Of a stretch of DNA of 64,000 nucleotides, positions 1-13,500 are shown piece after piece. Position numbers and translations under genes: made by a program. Positions within the stretch are counted from its first letter, which is position 1, and every line of letters starts with the position of its first letter. The notes below the pieces were generated by a model. The model saw nothing but the letters and a program-made list of their open reading frames with translations, was not told where the DNA came from and searched no databases. The DNA comes from Elysia crispata (Eukaryota; Mollusca; Gastropoda; Plakobranchidae), in assembly GCA_033675545.1 (NCBI GenBank), contig JAWDGP010005686.1, positions 352,001 to 416,000 on the forward strand, read 5' to 3'.

Positions 1-8
1 GCTTAACC

Positions 9-319
9 TTTTTTTTTTTTTTCAAATTTAGTCAAAGATGACGATGATCTGTGCCACAGAAGATTCAATATTATTGACTGAACTAGTCAATCAGTCAGGC
101 GTCATGCTCTTTAGCGTAGGCGATCATGACATTCCATGCATCTCGATCCCTCGTCACTTTCATTGCATCTCTCATTCGCCCTACTTTGAGCCACTTTGTT
201 GGTCCGTCCAACACCTTTCCAAGCAGTTCTTCTCTGCTGCATTTTCCTTTGATCATTCCAGTTGATCAAGATGTTCTAGTTTCTTCTCACAACATGGCCA
301 AAAAAGGTTGTCTGGTGTT

Positions 320-361
<42 letters not shown>

Positions 362-945
362 TGTATTATTTATGAGTGATCTTCTTGCATTGGCTTCTCT
401 TAACACTGCTTTGTTTTATATATTTGCAGTCTATGTTGATAGCATTCTCTGTAAAAACCACTTTTATGAGGCCTCAAGTTTTTTTTTTGTAAATATTTTG
501 AAATTATCCAGACCTTGCATCCATTACCAGAATTGGTTTGATATAGCAATCCAGTGCTAATTTTTCTTGTGTGAATGGAGATGTGTTTATATGTTAGTTT
601 TGATTTAATTCTCTGGAAACCTTTGCTTGCGCTATTGTTGATGCAATTTCAGTGTTATTGCTTCTATCACTTCATATTAAAGTATCCAAGTATTTGAATT
701 GATCATTTTGCTCAAATTTATTCCCGTTGATAAAGAGGTTGATCTGTGGACATTCATTGTTTTGACTAATGTAGTAATGACCATTACTTCTGTTTTTTTG
801 CTATTGAATTCCAATCTTTTCTTTCTGCTCTCTTCTTCAATGATGACTATTAATTATTACAAGTTTTCTTTATTTTCTGCAATTAATACAGTGTCATCAG
901 TGTATCTCAAGTTGATTACATTGTGATTAATTGCTTATAGGTTTC
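9..945 (-). mobile_element. 5'-truncated non-LTR retrotransposon (LINE) relic
   Basis: Read on the minus strand, about 930 down to 650 encodes a broken reverse-transcriptase palm: a YTDD version of the YADD active site followed by TVLIAENKENL, then KKTEVMVIT and FKYLDTL. From about 480 down to 80 come the familiar LINE C-terminal blocks (a KKLEA-like block, then GRMRDAMKVTRDRDAWN-like sequence), with stops and frameshifts. The minus-strand 3' end is a poly(A) tail, seen as T's at 9-22. The flanks GCTTAACC (1-8) and GCTTAATC (946-953) match at 7 of 8 bases and look like a target-site duplication, so this is one 5'-truncated insertion. The clade (RTE-, Jockey- or CR1-like) cannot be fixed by eye. 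It is not functional. Confidence 0.75.
327..357. repeat. (TA)n microsatellite
   Basis: Uninterrupted alternating T and A inside the LINE relic. Confidence 0.95.
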
Positions 946-953
946 GCTTAATC

Positions 954-2838
954 ATTTCACTGTAGAGAGAGAAAATGTCTGGGGAAAGCACACATCATTG
1001 TCTGATACCACGGTTTATTTTTCCCCATCAGCTCACACTGCTGCTTTCTGTTCCCAGTACATGTTTTTTATCACTTGTAGATCTTTTCCACCAATCTAAA
1101 CTTGTAAGCCTTGCGAATCATTGCTTGAGATTGGTATGTCAGACTAAGAGCAAAATACACTGGGTAGCTGTCAGGAAAAAGCTACTGTACCAGAAAAAAA
1201 GAAGTGTTATTTTGAAAACATTGAGTTACTATTTTATCAAGCACCTTATTCTGAATAGTTATGGATACGACATTAATAATTTACATGTTCATAAGGGTTA
1301 TAACATTTAGATCAAGATACATTTTAAATCTCACAAATATAGGTGTCTAATAGGTAAATCAAGTATTTTGGAATTTTGAAAATGAAATTAAAAATGCCAC
1401 TCATTAATAAACAGCACAGTCTAAATAATTGCAATTGGGAACATCAGAATTTTCAGTTAAAATTGTTCAATTTTTCTGAATACATTGTACATGTATTTGA
1501 ATGCAAATAAATATTGCGTAAAAATATTGCATAGACCAAAGTCTGATGAATAGTTCTGATTATTTCAAAGTCATTTGTTAATATTTTTCAATTCCGGAAA
1601 ACACTGTTCCCGCCTACACATAATAGTTTATTAATACATGGACAAAGCAGTGCTTTTGCCTAGCTAATTTACTTTAACTTGAATAGCTTAATGAATGTTT
1701 CAAATCATTGTCCAGTATTATTGACAGACTAGACTACATGGGGCAGGGGGGGAGGGGGGAGGCGGATACTAACAAGTCAAAGTTACTAACTAAACTGATA
1801 TTGAAAACATACTTTCATGGGTTTAGTTTTTTGTTGTGACTGGCATCAGCTGCCCAATGATCATAGATACTTTAGCAATCATCATCTAGTGGTAGTAGAA
1901 GTCCAAACTCTGCTGTTAGGATGTTCATTCATTAGTAAAAAAAAAGTTTTCTAATAAACTACAAATATTTTCTGGCACCTTGAATCAGCTCTTATGCAAT
2001 TTAACCATATTGCAAGTGTTTAAAGAAAAATATTTCTTCTTTCTTTCAGATAGGCATAAGGAGAGATTCTCAGGAATGGTAAACGTGGAAATCTAAGGCA
2101 GCTCAGAAACTCAAAGATATTACTATAACATAGAAATAAAATCTTAAAGGTGTTTTCTGACTAATAACCATAAATTTGAGCAGAATTACTTAGGTTTGAC
2201 TTATAAGCTAATTATATGGACTTGATTTACAATCATTAATATTATAGTTATTCTTAACAAGCATCATTACAAAGAAACTCAAACTCCCTTTGGAATTAAA
2301 AAAAAAAAAGTTTATTTTTTCAAAAAATCTGGAACAGAGGACTTTTTTCATTTTGCACATAAACACTACAGTTGACAAGTCAAACTAGCTGTACAAAATA
2401 ATAATAAAAAAATTGTACTCATTTTGCATGGAAAAAATCATAGGGATAAAGCCATAATTATTAAGTTATCCTCTTGCTACACACATACAACAACAAAAAA
2501 AATAATTTGAAAAATTTGCTTACTTTTCCGAGGCAACTATCACAGACATTTATTTTCAAATAATATGCATACCATGAGATAAAAAATAAGCACAATTTAC
2601 AGCTGTTCACCTGAAATTGAACATGATCAAGAAAATTCTTAGAAATAAAAACAGCTTCTGAGATCATGCTTTTAATTGGCCCATGGGACACCTTTATGAG
2701 TTGAAAAATCCTAAAAAAACATTTTGGTAAAGGATCAAACAGGAATAAATTAAGATGGAAATTACACAGAAAAAAGGAGATGAGTGGGACATACCCATTT
2801 CAATAGACATGGAAATCGAAACCTGGGGCCAACAAATA
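954..2838. other. Intergenic, no gene seen
   Basis: AT-rich sequence with short open frames only. A G-rich patch lies at 1741-1765. No splice-bounded coding segment or repeat structure was recognised. Confidence 0.6.
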
Positions 2839-3289
2839 CAGTGGAAACCTCATACATGTAATTCGAATTGTATGAGAAAGATTTAAAACTTTGAATTTAG
2901 AAGATTCGATTTACAAAAACGGGCATAACTGAGCCTACGACGCACTGAATGAGTGTGTTCTGTGCCTGCAACGAGCAACTCTCCCCTTCCCCTGGCTCCC
3001 GTTGCTACCACTATCGGTGCTATGATTACTGACACTTCTATCTTAGTGCATCAACTCCATCCAAGGGCAGATATTAGAATTGCTTTTTATTTGAGAGATG
3101 CACATATAGTACTTTTGTAATACCATGTAGGGTGGTATCAACTTCGACTTGAGAGAATTGAACCAGAAAGACTTCAAGATGGGAGTCAGGATCTAATAAA
3201 GCAAACAGAAAAAAGTAAACTGTACTCTAGCAAAACTCAGTTTATGAGAAATTTGAATAATCAGACCTAAGTTTTTGAGGTTTCCACTG
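2839..3289. mobile_element. pogo/Tigger-type MITE, 451 bp
   Basis: It starts CAGTGGAAACCTCA and ends with the exact inverse TGAGGTTTCCACTG (14-bp perfect terminal inverted repeats). Both ends are flanked by TA (2837-2838 and 3290-3291), the usual duplication of Tc1/mariner/pogo elements. The interior has no transposase frame, so it is non-autonomous. The CAGTGG start resembles the pogo-like relic at 47080. Confidence 0.8.
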
Positions 3290-3860
3290 TACAGAAAAGT
3301 CAAGGACCATAAAGCATGGAGAAACGATGTAGAGGCAGAGAATAGACATTCAGGATACCATAGGCCTATACAAATGGAATAACTGGAAAGATTTGCTCAC
3401 AATACAAGAAAACGCCGTCACTAACTAAAAATCTCAGATAAAAAAGTGACATCAGTTTACACAAATTAATGAGGTCATCTACTCAAAAGAGGAAAATCAC
3501 ATGGCATTTTTTCTTCACAAAAGAATGTGGGATTTTTTCTTTTTAACTTTGAATCTGTGTCAATGGATCAAATATTAAAAAAGAGCCCCCTTAAATAAAT
3601 TTAACCTTCATGCCAGTTGTGGGTGAGAAACACCCAAAAGGTAACAAAACCAAGATATATTCTAATTATTTTAATTTGTTTTACTCCACAAATGAATTTT
3701 GTATATTTCTATGTCATTAGTTTATGAAAACAATGGTTTATTGATTTTCAATTAACTTTGATCTAAACCTTAGTTTTCTCTGACACTATACCATTTGTGG
3801 GTGAAAAACACCTGTTTACTTATAAAAAAGTCTCAAGAGAATTGTACCTCTACTTCACTT

Positions 3861-3985
3861 GTAGTAGCACTAGCACAGCAGCAGTGGTGGTGGTGGTCGT
3901 AGAAGTAGTAGTAGTGCTAGTTGTAGTAGTATATGTAGTAGTAGTGGTAGTACAGCAGCAGCAGCAGTGGTTGTAGTACAGTAGA
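3861..3985. repeat. Degenerate GTA/CAG trinucleotide tract
   Basis: Runs of GTAGTA, GGTGGT and CAGCAG triplets with interruptions. It is in the VPS35 3' flank and does not look coding. Confidence 0.8.
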
Positions 3986-4054
3986 ATCCATTTTTAAAAT
4001 ATAAACTCAGCTAAAGATAAATTCTTGCCAACCTAACTTTTGACAATTAGTCTC

Positions 4055-4177
4055 TTTATTAAATATTATTCTTGTAAGAATCTTCCAAATTCTTATAGCA
4101 CATATGTCAGAACTGAAATACAAAAACAAAACTTAGAAACAAAAACCAAACCAGAGCACTGGACTTGACAGTTTATT
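4055..4177 (-). promoter_or_regulatory. Candidate VPS35 polyadenylation signals
   Basis: Two AATAAA hexamers on the minus strand (plus-strand TTTATT at 4172-4177 and 4055-4060) lie about 350 and 460 bases downstream of the VPS35 stop. Which one is used, if either, cannot be told from sequence. Confidence 0.25.
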
Positions 4178-4521
4178 CCCGTTTTTTTGCTCACATCAAG
4201 CTTGTTCACTAAAGTTAATAATGAATTCAAGGCGCTAGGACTCTTTGATGTAGTTGAGTAGGTTATTAAAACCAACAACTACATTATTGCACAATTTCAA
4301 TACTCCGATTCTCTTCCTCAAGCACACCATGTGAACAAAAACAAAAAAAAGAGGTCTTAAATCTGTATGTGTAGATTATGAAGGAAAAAAAAAGTCACGA
4401 TATTCATAAAAACATTGTAAAATATTGGTCCAGAAACTTTCTTTTCTCTATATACACAAAGAAATTTTACTTCATAATCAGAATTACAATGATAATGTAC
4501 ATGAAATATGGTGAACACATT

Positions 4522-7500
4522 TTACAGGACAAGGCCTGCATACTGTTCGGCTGATTCTGCATTATCCAACTTGAGCTGTAAGTGTTCCAGTGTATTCTTA
4601 AAATGTTTATTGATTTGCTCAGTCTCCTCATTTGATTCTAGATTTGGCAGCAGCTCACGAATTTTGGATATGATTTGGTTTAAAACTTGCACAGAAATCT
4701 GTATAGAAGAAAAAAAGTAATTTTATATTGTAAGGATATTTTCAATAATTAAATCTGCAATGAGGCCGGACTTAGTTTAACTTTACAAAAATTTTCCAGC
4801 ATTAAGCTGATTAAACATCAAAATTAAAAAAAAATGCTCTTCAATCAAGACAGATAACTTTGCACAATATTTGTGAGAAAAGCATAACAGGAAATATGAT
4901 TGAGGACATTAAAGTTAACACTAGAGTTGTGTCACATACCTGCTCACATCCCTTTTCAAAGAAGAAGATATAGTGATTGAGCACCTCTACAAAGAGCTGA
5001 ACTTGAACAGAACTGTCCATGCACTGATTGGCAATTTTGACACCTTTCTTTAAGCAGTCTGAGACACGTTTGCCATCATGGAACTTTGAAAATGAAAGTC
5101 AAAAGACATTAAAAAAGATTAAAATTTAACCCACAGTTAGACAAAATTTTGTTTTTTTGTTTTGTTTTTTTCCTTTGAATTTACATTGGAAATTATTTAA
5201 ACCCCTAGATTATAAAGTACTTGCTGAATTCATGAAAAAAAAAAAATAAAAATAAAACTCCCTAAATGTTATGCTAGAAGCCTACAACATAATAACATTA
5301 GATGCCCTTCAGCAATTAATTTTTCATGTATTAAAATTCATTACCTGTTTAACTGTGGGCACATTCAAATCCTATCATGTTTACATAACCTTTACTTTTC
5401 CCCTTATTCCCCACACATTGTGTCAGATACCCAAAGGCAGGGCCTGTTACTTAATGCGTAATATAAGGTGGCTTGCTTTCAGGTGTAAGACAAAGCAAAC
5501 ATGGATCCAACCTTCCCTGCATCTGAATCCGTTGCATCATTGTTCAGACAGAGCACTTAGTTCTAGTGTGTTGTGTTTGCGCCAACACTTATGTTTGATT
5601 GATCAATAAATGAAAGTGAGAGTGCACAGAGTTCAACTACCATGTCTTGTATGATCCAGTTTCCAGGGCTTTTAAGATGCACCTATTATAGGCATATTTT
5701 AATTTCATTGACAAACTTAAAAAAAGAGAAGAATTTGAGGTTGTTAAAAAGTTTCAATAGCAGATTTCCCCTCTTTAAGGACTCATTATGAATGGATTTT
5801 ATTTAGTCAGAATGAGGGGAGAAGAGATATTTATTTTCCTTAATTTGTGTCTGTACCAGAAGATGGATTCAGCAACAATTTTTTTAATTAAACAAAAAGT
5901 TAAATTACTTACTTCTCCGTCTGTGGCTTGTGAGAATCCTGACCAGAAAAGGTGGGAGCTAACAGAAACTCCTCGACACTGATCTGGCTTTTTTAGAAGT
6001 TTTGAGGCAGCAAGAGCACACTGAGTAAAGAGTGGCTGCTGGTTTTCCTCGCCAAAGCAGGACATCTGTTCTAGGGTTCCAATGATGAGTGTGATGGCAG
6101 CTAACTGTGCCTTGCTGTCACTTATTTCATCCTCATAGATAGAAAAGGCCTGAGGAAAATAGAAGAACTGGTTACTAGAAGCAGTACTGCCCATCACTAA
6201 GAAGTCTTATACCTTCTGCTTTTTTTGTCAATTTGAGAAAACATAGCAATGAAACAAAAAGAGAGAAAGAAGAATTTGTATTCAAACATTAAACCAACCT
6301 GAGACAAAAATTCATAGGCTACAGTCTCAGAGTTTTCAAATCCAATCTGACCAGCCACAAGTGAACCTTGTAAGAAAAGTCTGAGGGGGATCTCTGCCTG
6401 TTCCGCCTTGATGAGAGCTCCAATTGTTTGATGGCAGAACTGGAAGATCTTCTGACACTTCTTTTCCCAATTTTCATCCTGACAAATTAAATAAAAAATA
6501 TTATGATGTAATGAAATAGGATGAGTAATCACTTAGAAAGTCTGTAAACTTGTTTTCTAAAATATGAAATTCGTAACAGAAAAACGGTGTAGTTATATAC
6601 TGTGGAGCATGGATTCCTCGAATTCATTGAGGATTTTTATTATGTTTGAGGAAGCTGTGTTCCAACAATTCTATTTTTAGCACTTGGGTCCTGATTTGGG
6701 TTTGGTACAGTTTTCCTGAATATTTTTAATTACGTTAACAACATATAGAGACTTCCTGTTTTCTTCCCTTCTTCCCCGCATTTCCGACATTACGAGGATA
6801 CCCAATTTGCTGTATTTTCCTTCCTTTCAATATTTCAAATAGCAGACGAAAGTCAGATACCTCTGAACAAGCCTATCTGTCATTCCCAACTCATTTTATG
6901 TCTGCGTTCAAATACATTGAACCTTGCTTGTTCCTAAACAACTTATACAAGGGATGTCTGTCATTATTTGAAGAGAACATGATATAACTTCAAACTAGTT
7001 TGACGAAAACTTAGATGTAAGAAGGAAATATAGAAAAAATCAGAAGGGGAAAACGGATGAATTCGAGGAATTCGTGATTTCAAAGGATCTGTGTTCGATC
7101 TAATCGTATCCCACTGTAGTTTATGAATATCTTCAAATGACCTTAGTAAAGCTGGACTGATAATCATGATCACAGAAGGCAATAGATAAGATTTAAGGTT
7201 ATGTTATTTAAACCCTACATCCCTTTCAGCTCCACATCTAGATAAAATTAATTCACATCAAGAGATAACACATTTTTGCTCCAAGAAATTGAAGGAGCTT
7301 AAGAATCACCCAACTGGGAAATATGGAAAAAAATTATTGCTACATGCAATAAATTGAAACCAGCAACTTTCAAATATGCTCTCCAATTCATTTTCAGCTG
7401 AGGAAAGGAAAAGCTTTAAACTAGCCTTACTAAGAAATCGTTGATGTGTCTTCTTGATTTACCTCATCTGAGAGCTGTTTGTATCTAATTGCAAGTCTGT

Positions 7501-10500
7501 ATGCTGCAAACACTATAGGGGGCAAAGTGAACTTAATCCTTTTGTCACCTCCTGCACCAAAATGTTTCCTAGCAGTGTTGAGAATCTGAAAAACAAAAAA
7601 AGAAAAAAAAATGTATTACAAAGACAGCATTAAAAAAAATCAATGAAGTGTTGACAAACTTAATAACAAAAAAAGGAAAGAGCAAATGTGATCAAACCTA
7701 TTTACAAAATCGGAATTGATCTGACTGACTCTGTATTCAAGTTAAAACTGGTTTGATATTTGATCCGCTTCTTAATTTGTATATACATGATTTTACTACT
7801 GTAATGTTTGCTTTCTAACTCATCAATGAAAACAACAATATTATGATTTTGACTATTCTTTCAAGACATGCCTTTAGAAAGCAAAATATGAAATCCCTTT
7901 GGTTACTTTCATTGCACATTTCGGGATGTGCAATGCAATGAAAATAAAAATGACAGCAGCAACTACCAAATTCAAACTCAAATCTAGTGTTTTACTAAAA
8001 GATCTACAACAAAGAAATTCAGTTTCAATCTTAGGGTCTGTTTCAACTATAATTATGATGAAGTTTATATTGTGAAACAAAATTTAAACCTGAGGATTCA
8101 ACAATCAACAGGTCAGAAAATTATGTTGAGATATGAGGAACAAGCAGATGGGACAGGTATCTTATTTCTCCACAGTGCTTTCAAAGTATAATTATACATA
8201 TATATATATTCTAAGCTAGCTTTATAAGTACATATTATCCTAATTAAGCACAGTAAGCCTTTAGAACCTTCAAAGAATTAATTTTTGATTCTTAACAAAT
8301 TTACAAGGGTACAAGAAGATACATAAACAATAAGAGATTTTAATGTTGCATTTTTTAACTCCTGCAAGAGATGAACTAAGTTTCTCACGAAAACAAATAA
8401 CATTTTTCTGAGAGTATGAATTCCATTTACTGCCAACAAAGAGATTACAGGATAAAACCTGATATATTCATAAAGCACATTAAACAACACAGGGGTGAAT
8501 GAATAAGAGAAGAAGCGAACTGCACATGCTATCTTATATGTTTACCAAAAACTGCTGATTAGGATCCTCTGACTGCAACAAGTGAATGAATCTTCCCATG
8601 AGCCCTTGCTCTTCAGCAAAGTCTTCAGGATCATCAGGCTCCTCTGGCTGATCATTCTGATCTTGGACCATGCAGTTGACAATGTTCAAAATAGCATCAA
8701 CCTGTATTTTAATTGCAAGATAAGAAAATAAAATGCAAGGATTAATTCAAATTACTGTTCTTAAATTTTGTGGAATAAAAGGGCATAAAAATTCTTATGA
8801 ATATGACAAGTGCTATTTTCTATTACAATTCTAAAAGTTATGAATTTAGGGATGAAACCTTTTAAAAAGTTAATAAGTGTTGCTCCTTCTCGTAGAGTGT
8901 AGTTTATTATGCAGTGCAATTTCTAAAGGGTTAGCACAGAGTGCGAGACAGATCAACTACGAGACAAGTGATACAGCTTTTACACCGCCATCAAATGTTG
9001 ATGCTCTCAGATGTAGGGTGGAATTTATTCAACCACCTGTTTCCTTCACCTTAGCCAGTTTACTAAAAGAAACAATTGCAGGATGAGCATTTACCTCTTG
9101 AAAGAGTTTTCACTAAAAATTTTGTTCTTATGTCAAGACGAATCCATTCACTCCTGAATTTCCGAGTTGCTATTATCCTAACTTACATTCTCTTGAGCAG
9201 GTATCATGGTTTCATTCTCCAATGCATTGTTTATGATGTGGCAGCTCATAAGCTGACGCCCCTTGTAGTCAAAGTACTCAAACAGAGGGCCAAAATGCTG
9301 CAACTCCAGCACTGTCAGGATATTGTTGTAGGTATCCACTGGGATTTTCATCAGACGCATCAACTCCTTGGACACAGGAGAACCATGCTCTACACTGAAC
9401 ACAAGAGTAGTAAATAATTAACTTGGCAAGGTCTCCAATATAGTTTATAAAATCTGTTTTGTTAAACAAAGTCAAAGATATTTTGTTGAAAGGTTGTTGG
9501 AAAGGAAATAACATCTTTGACTGACTGAAAAACTTTGAAACGCAAAATAACCAATTTTTGTTTCTTTAACCTACCTAAAGGTAGATTAATAATACAGATT
9601 TTTTCATAGTACACGAAATATAAAGGAATATTATTGTAGATAAAAAGAAAGTGGGAGGATTATCGGAATCTAAGTTTCATGGACATGAGATCATATGATA
9701 TATAGAAGTGATGAACAAGGGTTGAGTAAAGGGACTTCACCATCTGATTGAAGAGAGTTGGGACGAGTGATCTGAGGGGTTCAATAATGCAAGCATGGTG
9801 ATAAGAAGGTTAAACAAGTTACGGGCGAAAAAAGGGGTTATACTAACTGAAGTCCAGGGAAAGATGAACAAAGAGGTTTGAAGACTATCAGACTGGTGTT
9901 TACTACTGCCAATACTCTCATCCCTAAAGTCTGATAGTCTTGAAACCTCTTTGTTCATCTTTCACTGGACTTCAGTTCGTATGACCCCTCTATTCACCCG
10001 TAACTTGTTTTTATAAACCTTCTTATCACCCTGCTTGCACTATTGAACCCCTCAGATCACTCTTATCAACTCTCTTCAATCGGATGGTGAAGTCCCTTTG
10101 GAATGGAACTGGGAAAGGAAAGGGGTGTGGGGTGAACGGATCAGGACTGACGACAAGAAATAAAAACGATTTGATAAGTTTTAGGAATGGAAAGGATGAA
10201 GAGGACTGCTCGACATGAGGTGAAGGGCGCAGACTTGACGGATAAATGGAATAAAAAGAGGTAAACAAAGAAGTCAAAAGAGCAGTTCTAGGACCAACAG
10301 GAATCTGGACATAATGGGAAGGCATGAATGGACATGTTATAAAAACAGAGGACATCTAGCAAAGGGAAGTGAAGAGAGCTGAAGCAGGTGAACAAAGGTG
10401 TTCCAGGAGGGGAATAGAAAGAGAGTAGGAGATGGGGGAGTTCTAGGAGGGGATTAGAAACAGAGCAGGATGCAGGGGAGTTCTAGGAGGGGATTAGAAA

Positions 10501-13500
10501 CAGAGCAGGATGCAGGGGAGTTCTAGGAGGGGAGTAGAAAGAAAGCAGGAGGAGAATAGAAAGAAAGAGGAAACAGGGGAAGTCTAGGAACTTACTGATC
10601 TAAGTTGAGACGATTGAAGATGTCCTCTGTTGTTTCTAGCACTTTGTCCACATAGTCCACTTTGTCTGGATAGCACTTAAGTGCAAGATTGATGAGTGCT
10701 ACTTGCAGAGAGACAATGTCCTCAGGTGGCATGTCAGGTCGATTCTATTTTCAGAGAGTTGGAGAAACCACAAACGAGCAAATGAGAAGAAATAAAATCA
10801 AATGGGTACACATTCAAGGAAGTCAAAACTTATGAAAATGTCTCTCTTTAAAAGACACTCTTAATGCTGATGAAATGATTAAATCCCACATAAGCAAAAA
10901 ATAAACAATTCAACTATTATTTTTTGAGTAAAAAAATGATACTGAATTTTTATTTTGGATAATTGTTTAGATACACTTTTTTTTAAATTTAATAGACCAG
11001 AGTGGGTTGCCTTTATATTCATTTAAGATCTTGACATTGATTATGACTGTATGAAGTCATTGCTGGTTCAGGGCTAATTTATTACTAAAATAATGATGAG
11101 TAATGATTGTCAAGATTCAGGGTTGACAGGGAACAGCCTGAAAGAAAATACAGGAACTGACAGATGTACATACAGACACTTAAGATTTTCCTAACCGTTT
11201 CCTCTTGAACATTTTCTTGAAATCAGATATCAGTGTGTAAATAAATTCTTAATCTAATTTTATTTGAGGTATCCATAGCACAAGATGAAATCGGATTTTC
11301 AAAGACTAACATAATCCACACTATTGCTCATCAATAAACATTAGCATGGTTAAATTACACCTTTGCTAGATATTTTATTCAAACTCTTGGACAGCTCAGG
11401 CCTGACAGCACACTTTGTAATGGAGTTTACAAAAATTTCTGATAAAAAATTATCAGGTAAAGAAAGAATGATTTAATAAAACCACATGTTCCTTATAGTA
11501 ATATAACACTTTAAAGCCAAAATTATCATCTTCCCTTAGTTTTATTACCTGAATAACTTGTGAGATTTGTTGAGAGAAGATGTCAAAAAGTTGGATTTCT
11601 GAGGGGATACCAGAGCCTTCTTCATTCTGAGCAAAAGAAGCCAATCTGAAATAAATCAATACCATGAAAATTATCTTTACATTAGTATGTTTCACTTGAT
11701 GACTGCTCAGAACACAGAAAAGCAGTTATTACATTTTCAATATAAAGTCAAAACTGAAAGCAAATAATATATACAATATCCCTGCCTTTTTGTGTTAAGG
11801 CAACTTCATCAAATTAACAATCAAGTTTGCAAAAGTTGCTGCTATCCATCTGCAGTGAATGTCATCAACAGTCTACAGCCCACAGAGTAAGACAACATGA
11901 TTTTAGTAGCTTCATTGTTTGAGAAGCATTCTCCCATGAAAAGGCAGTATTTCTAAGAATGATGGAAATGCTTTTCAAATTTCCTGCTTCAAATATTAAG
12001 ACATGTGAATATGTGTGTGGTTATTCAAATTTGCTATAATTGACATTACAGTGACGGCCGCAAGGGAGACCTCAGAAATGCAATTTACTTTTGTGGCTTA
12101 AATATTTGCACATCCTGCACAAATAAAAGATTTCTAATCAAGGTGTATCAGGCACAATAAAATTTTTTTGATTTATTGAGTCTTCAATACCACATAAAAG
12201 TGATTTCTCTGCCTACAAAAAGATAAAATTATAATTTTAGCTTTTACCATGACCATGTACATGTTATTTCAATAACTTTTTAAAATTGCAATCAAATAAT
12301 GAATTCTCATCTTTAAGTCACTCGCTGCCGCTACCAAACCCTTTCGGGTCACTAGCTCTGACTGGGTAGTGCAGGTACTGACGGAGTTTGGTTTGCAATT
12401 CACTATATTTTCCTACTTAGAACCGACGCACATTCGGGTGGGTCTGCCATTCTACAGCAGTTAGCACTTTTCCTCTTCATATTCCTTTTTATTTGAGTTA
12501 CTTCCCTTGGTAAATAAAAAAATTATAGCAGTTTTTCTGACCATACTCGAAATACTCTGGATCTAGATCTAGTTTCAGTTTCAGCTCAATGTCTGATCGA
12601 GACATGGCTCGGGAGCAAAAATATTTTTGAGTCTACAGGGTCTTGTACTGGCAAGTCTAGGCCTAATAAAAGAAAGACATACCCGAGCCGGACTACACAA
12701 TCTAGATCTAAGGCAAAAACATCGAGATCTAATATTATACTATCAGATTCAGATGCTGACTCTGAGTCAGATCGAAATGAGCCTCCACAACAACCCCCCC
12801 ATCCCCAGCTCAGCCCAGACCCAAAAGAGTTTATGTTGATTGCAGCCTAAAAATCACGAAAAAAAAAGCATCCACATAGCAAAAACAATACAAATTGTAA
12901 GCTATCAGATTTACACCTTTTTCAAAAAATCACAAAAAAATAAAACAATTTGAATATTTTTTTCTATTCTGTAAAATTCAATTCTGCTTCTGTAAAGACT
13001 GAAAGTTTCAATACTCTTGGCAAAAAAATAAAGATACAGTGATTTTTTAAAAAGATGCAAAAAAGCTGGCATTCCTGGTCAGGCTGGATCAGAAACCTCC
13101 GGCAGCGAGTGTGTTAACTGGCTCTACCTCAAAACAGTATTGAGCAATTCATGCCCAGACTGCCCTGAATGCCTCATAAATGAACTTGCTAAGCTGTACT
13201 CTTGTTTCTTGGGTTTTTGGGACAGGGAAGAAACAATGCTTCATATTAACCACCATAAATTTCTTACCTATCAATTAATGCAATGATTATGTTTTTCACA
13301 TTGACATTGGGGTGAAGCTCTGCACAAGCCCGGAGGAAAGAGCTCAGGGACTGCAAATGAAAATCGTCCGGGAATACCTGACATGACAAAGAGAAATGAA
13401 ACAGTGTTTTATATTAAGTTCAACTCTTTTCCAAAACTTTAATCATTATCTTGACTCAACATTAATCCCATATTCATACAGTCATATGTTTATGGATCTA

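Noticed and set aside
5271..5609. Plus-strand frame of 112 codons
   Set aside because: Antisense to a VPS35 intron, no homology or splice signals.
10026..10355. Minus-strand Ser/Pro/Phe-rich frame
   Set aside because: It covers the foldback right arm and purine-rich intron; compositional.
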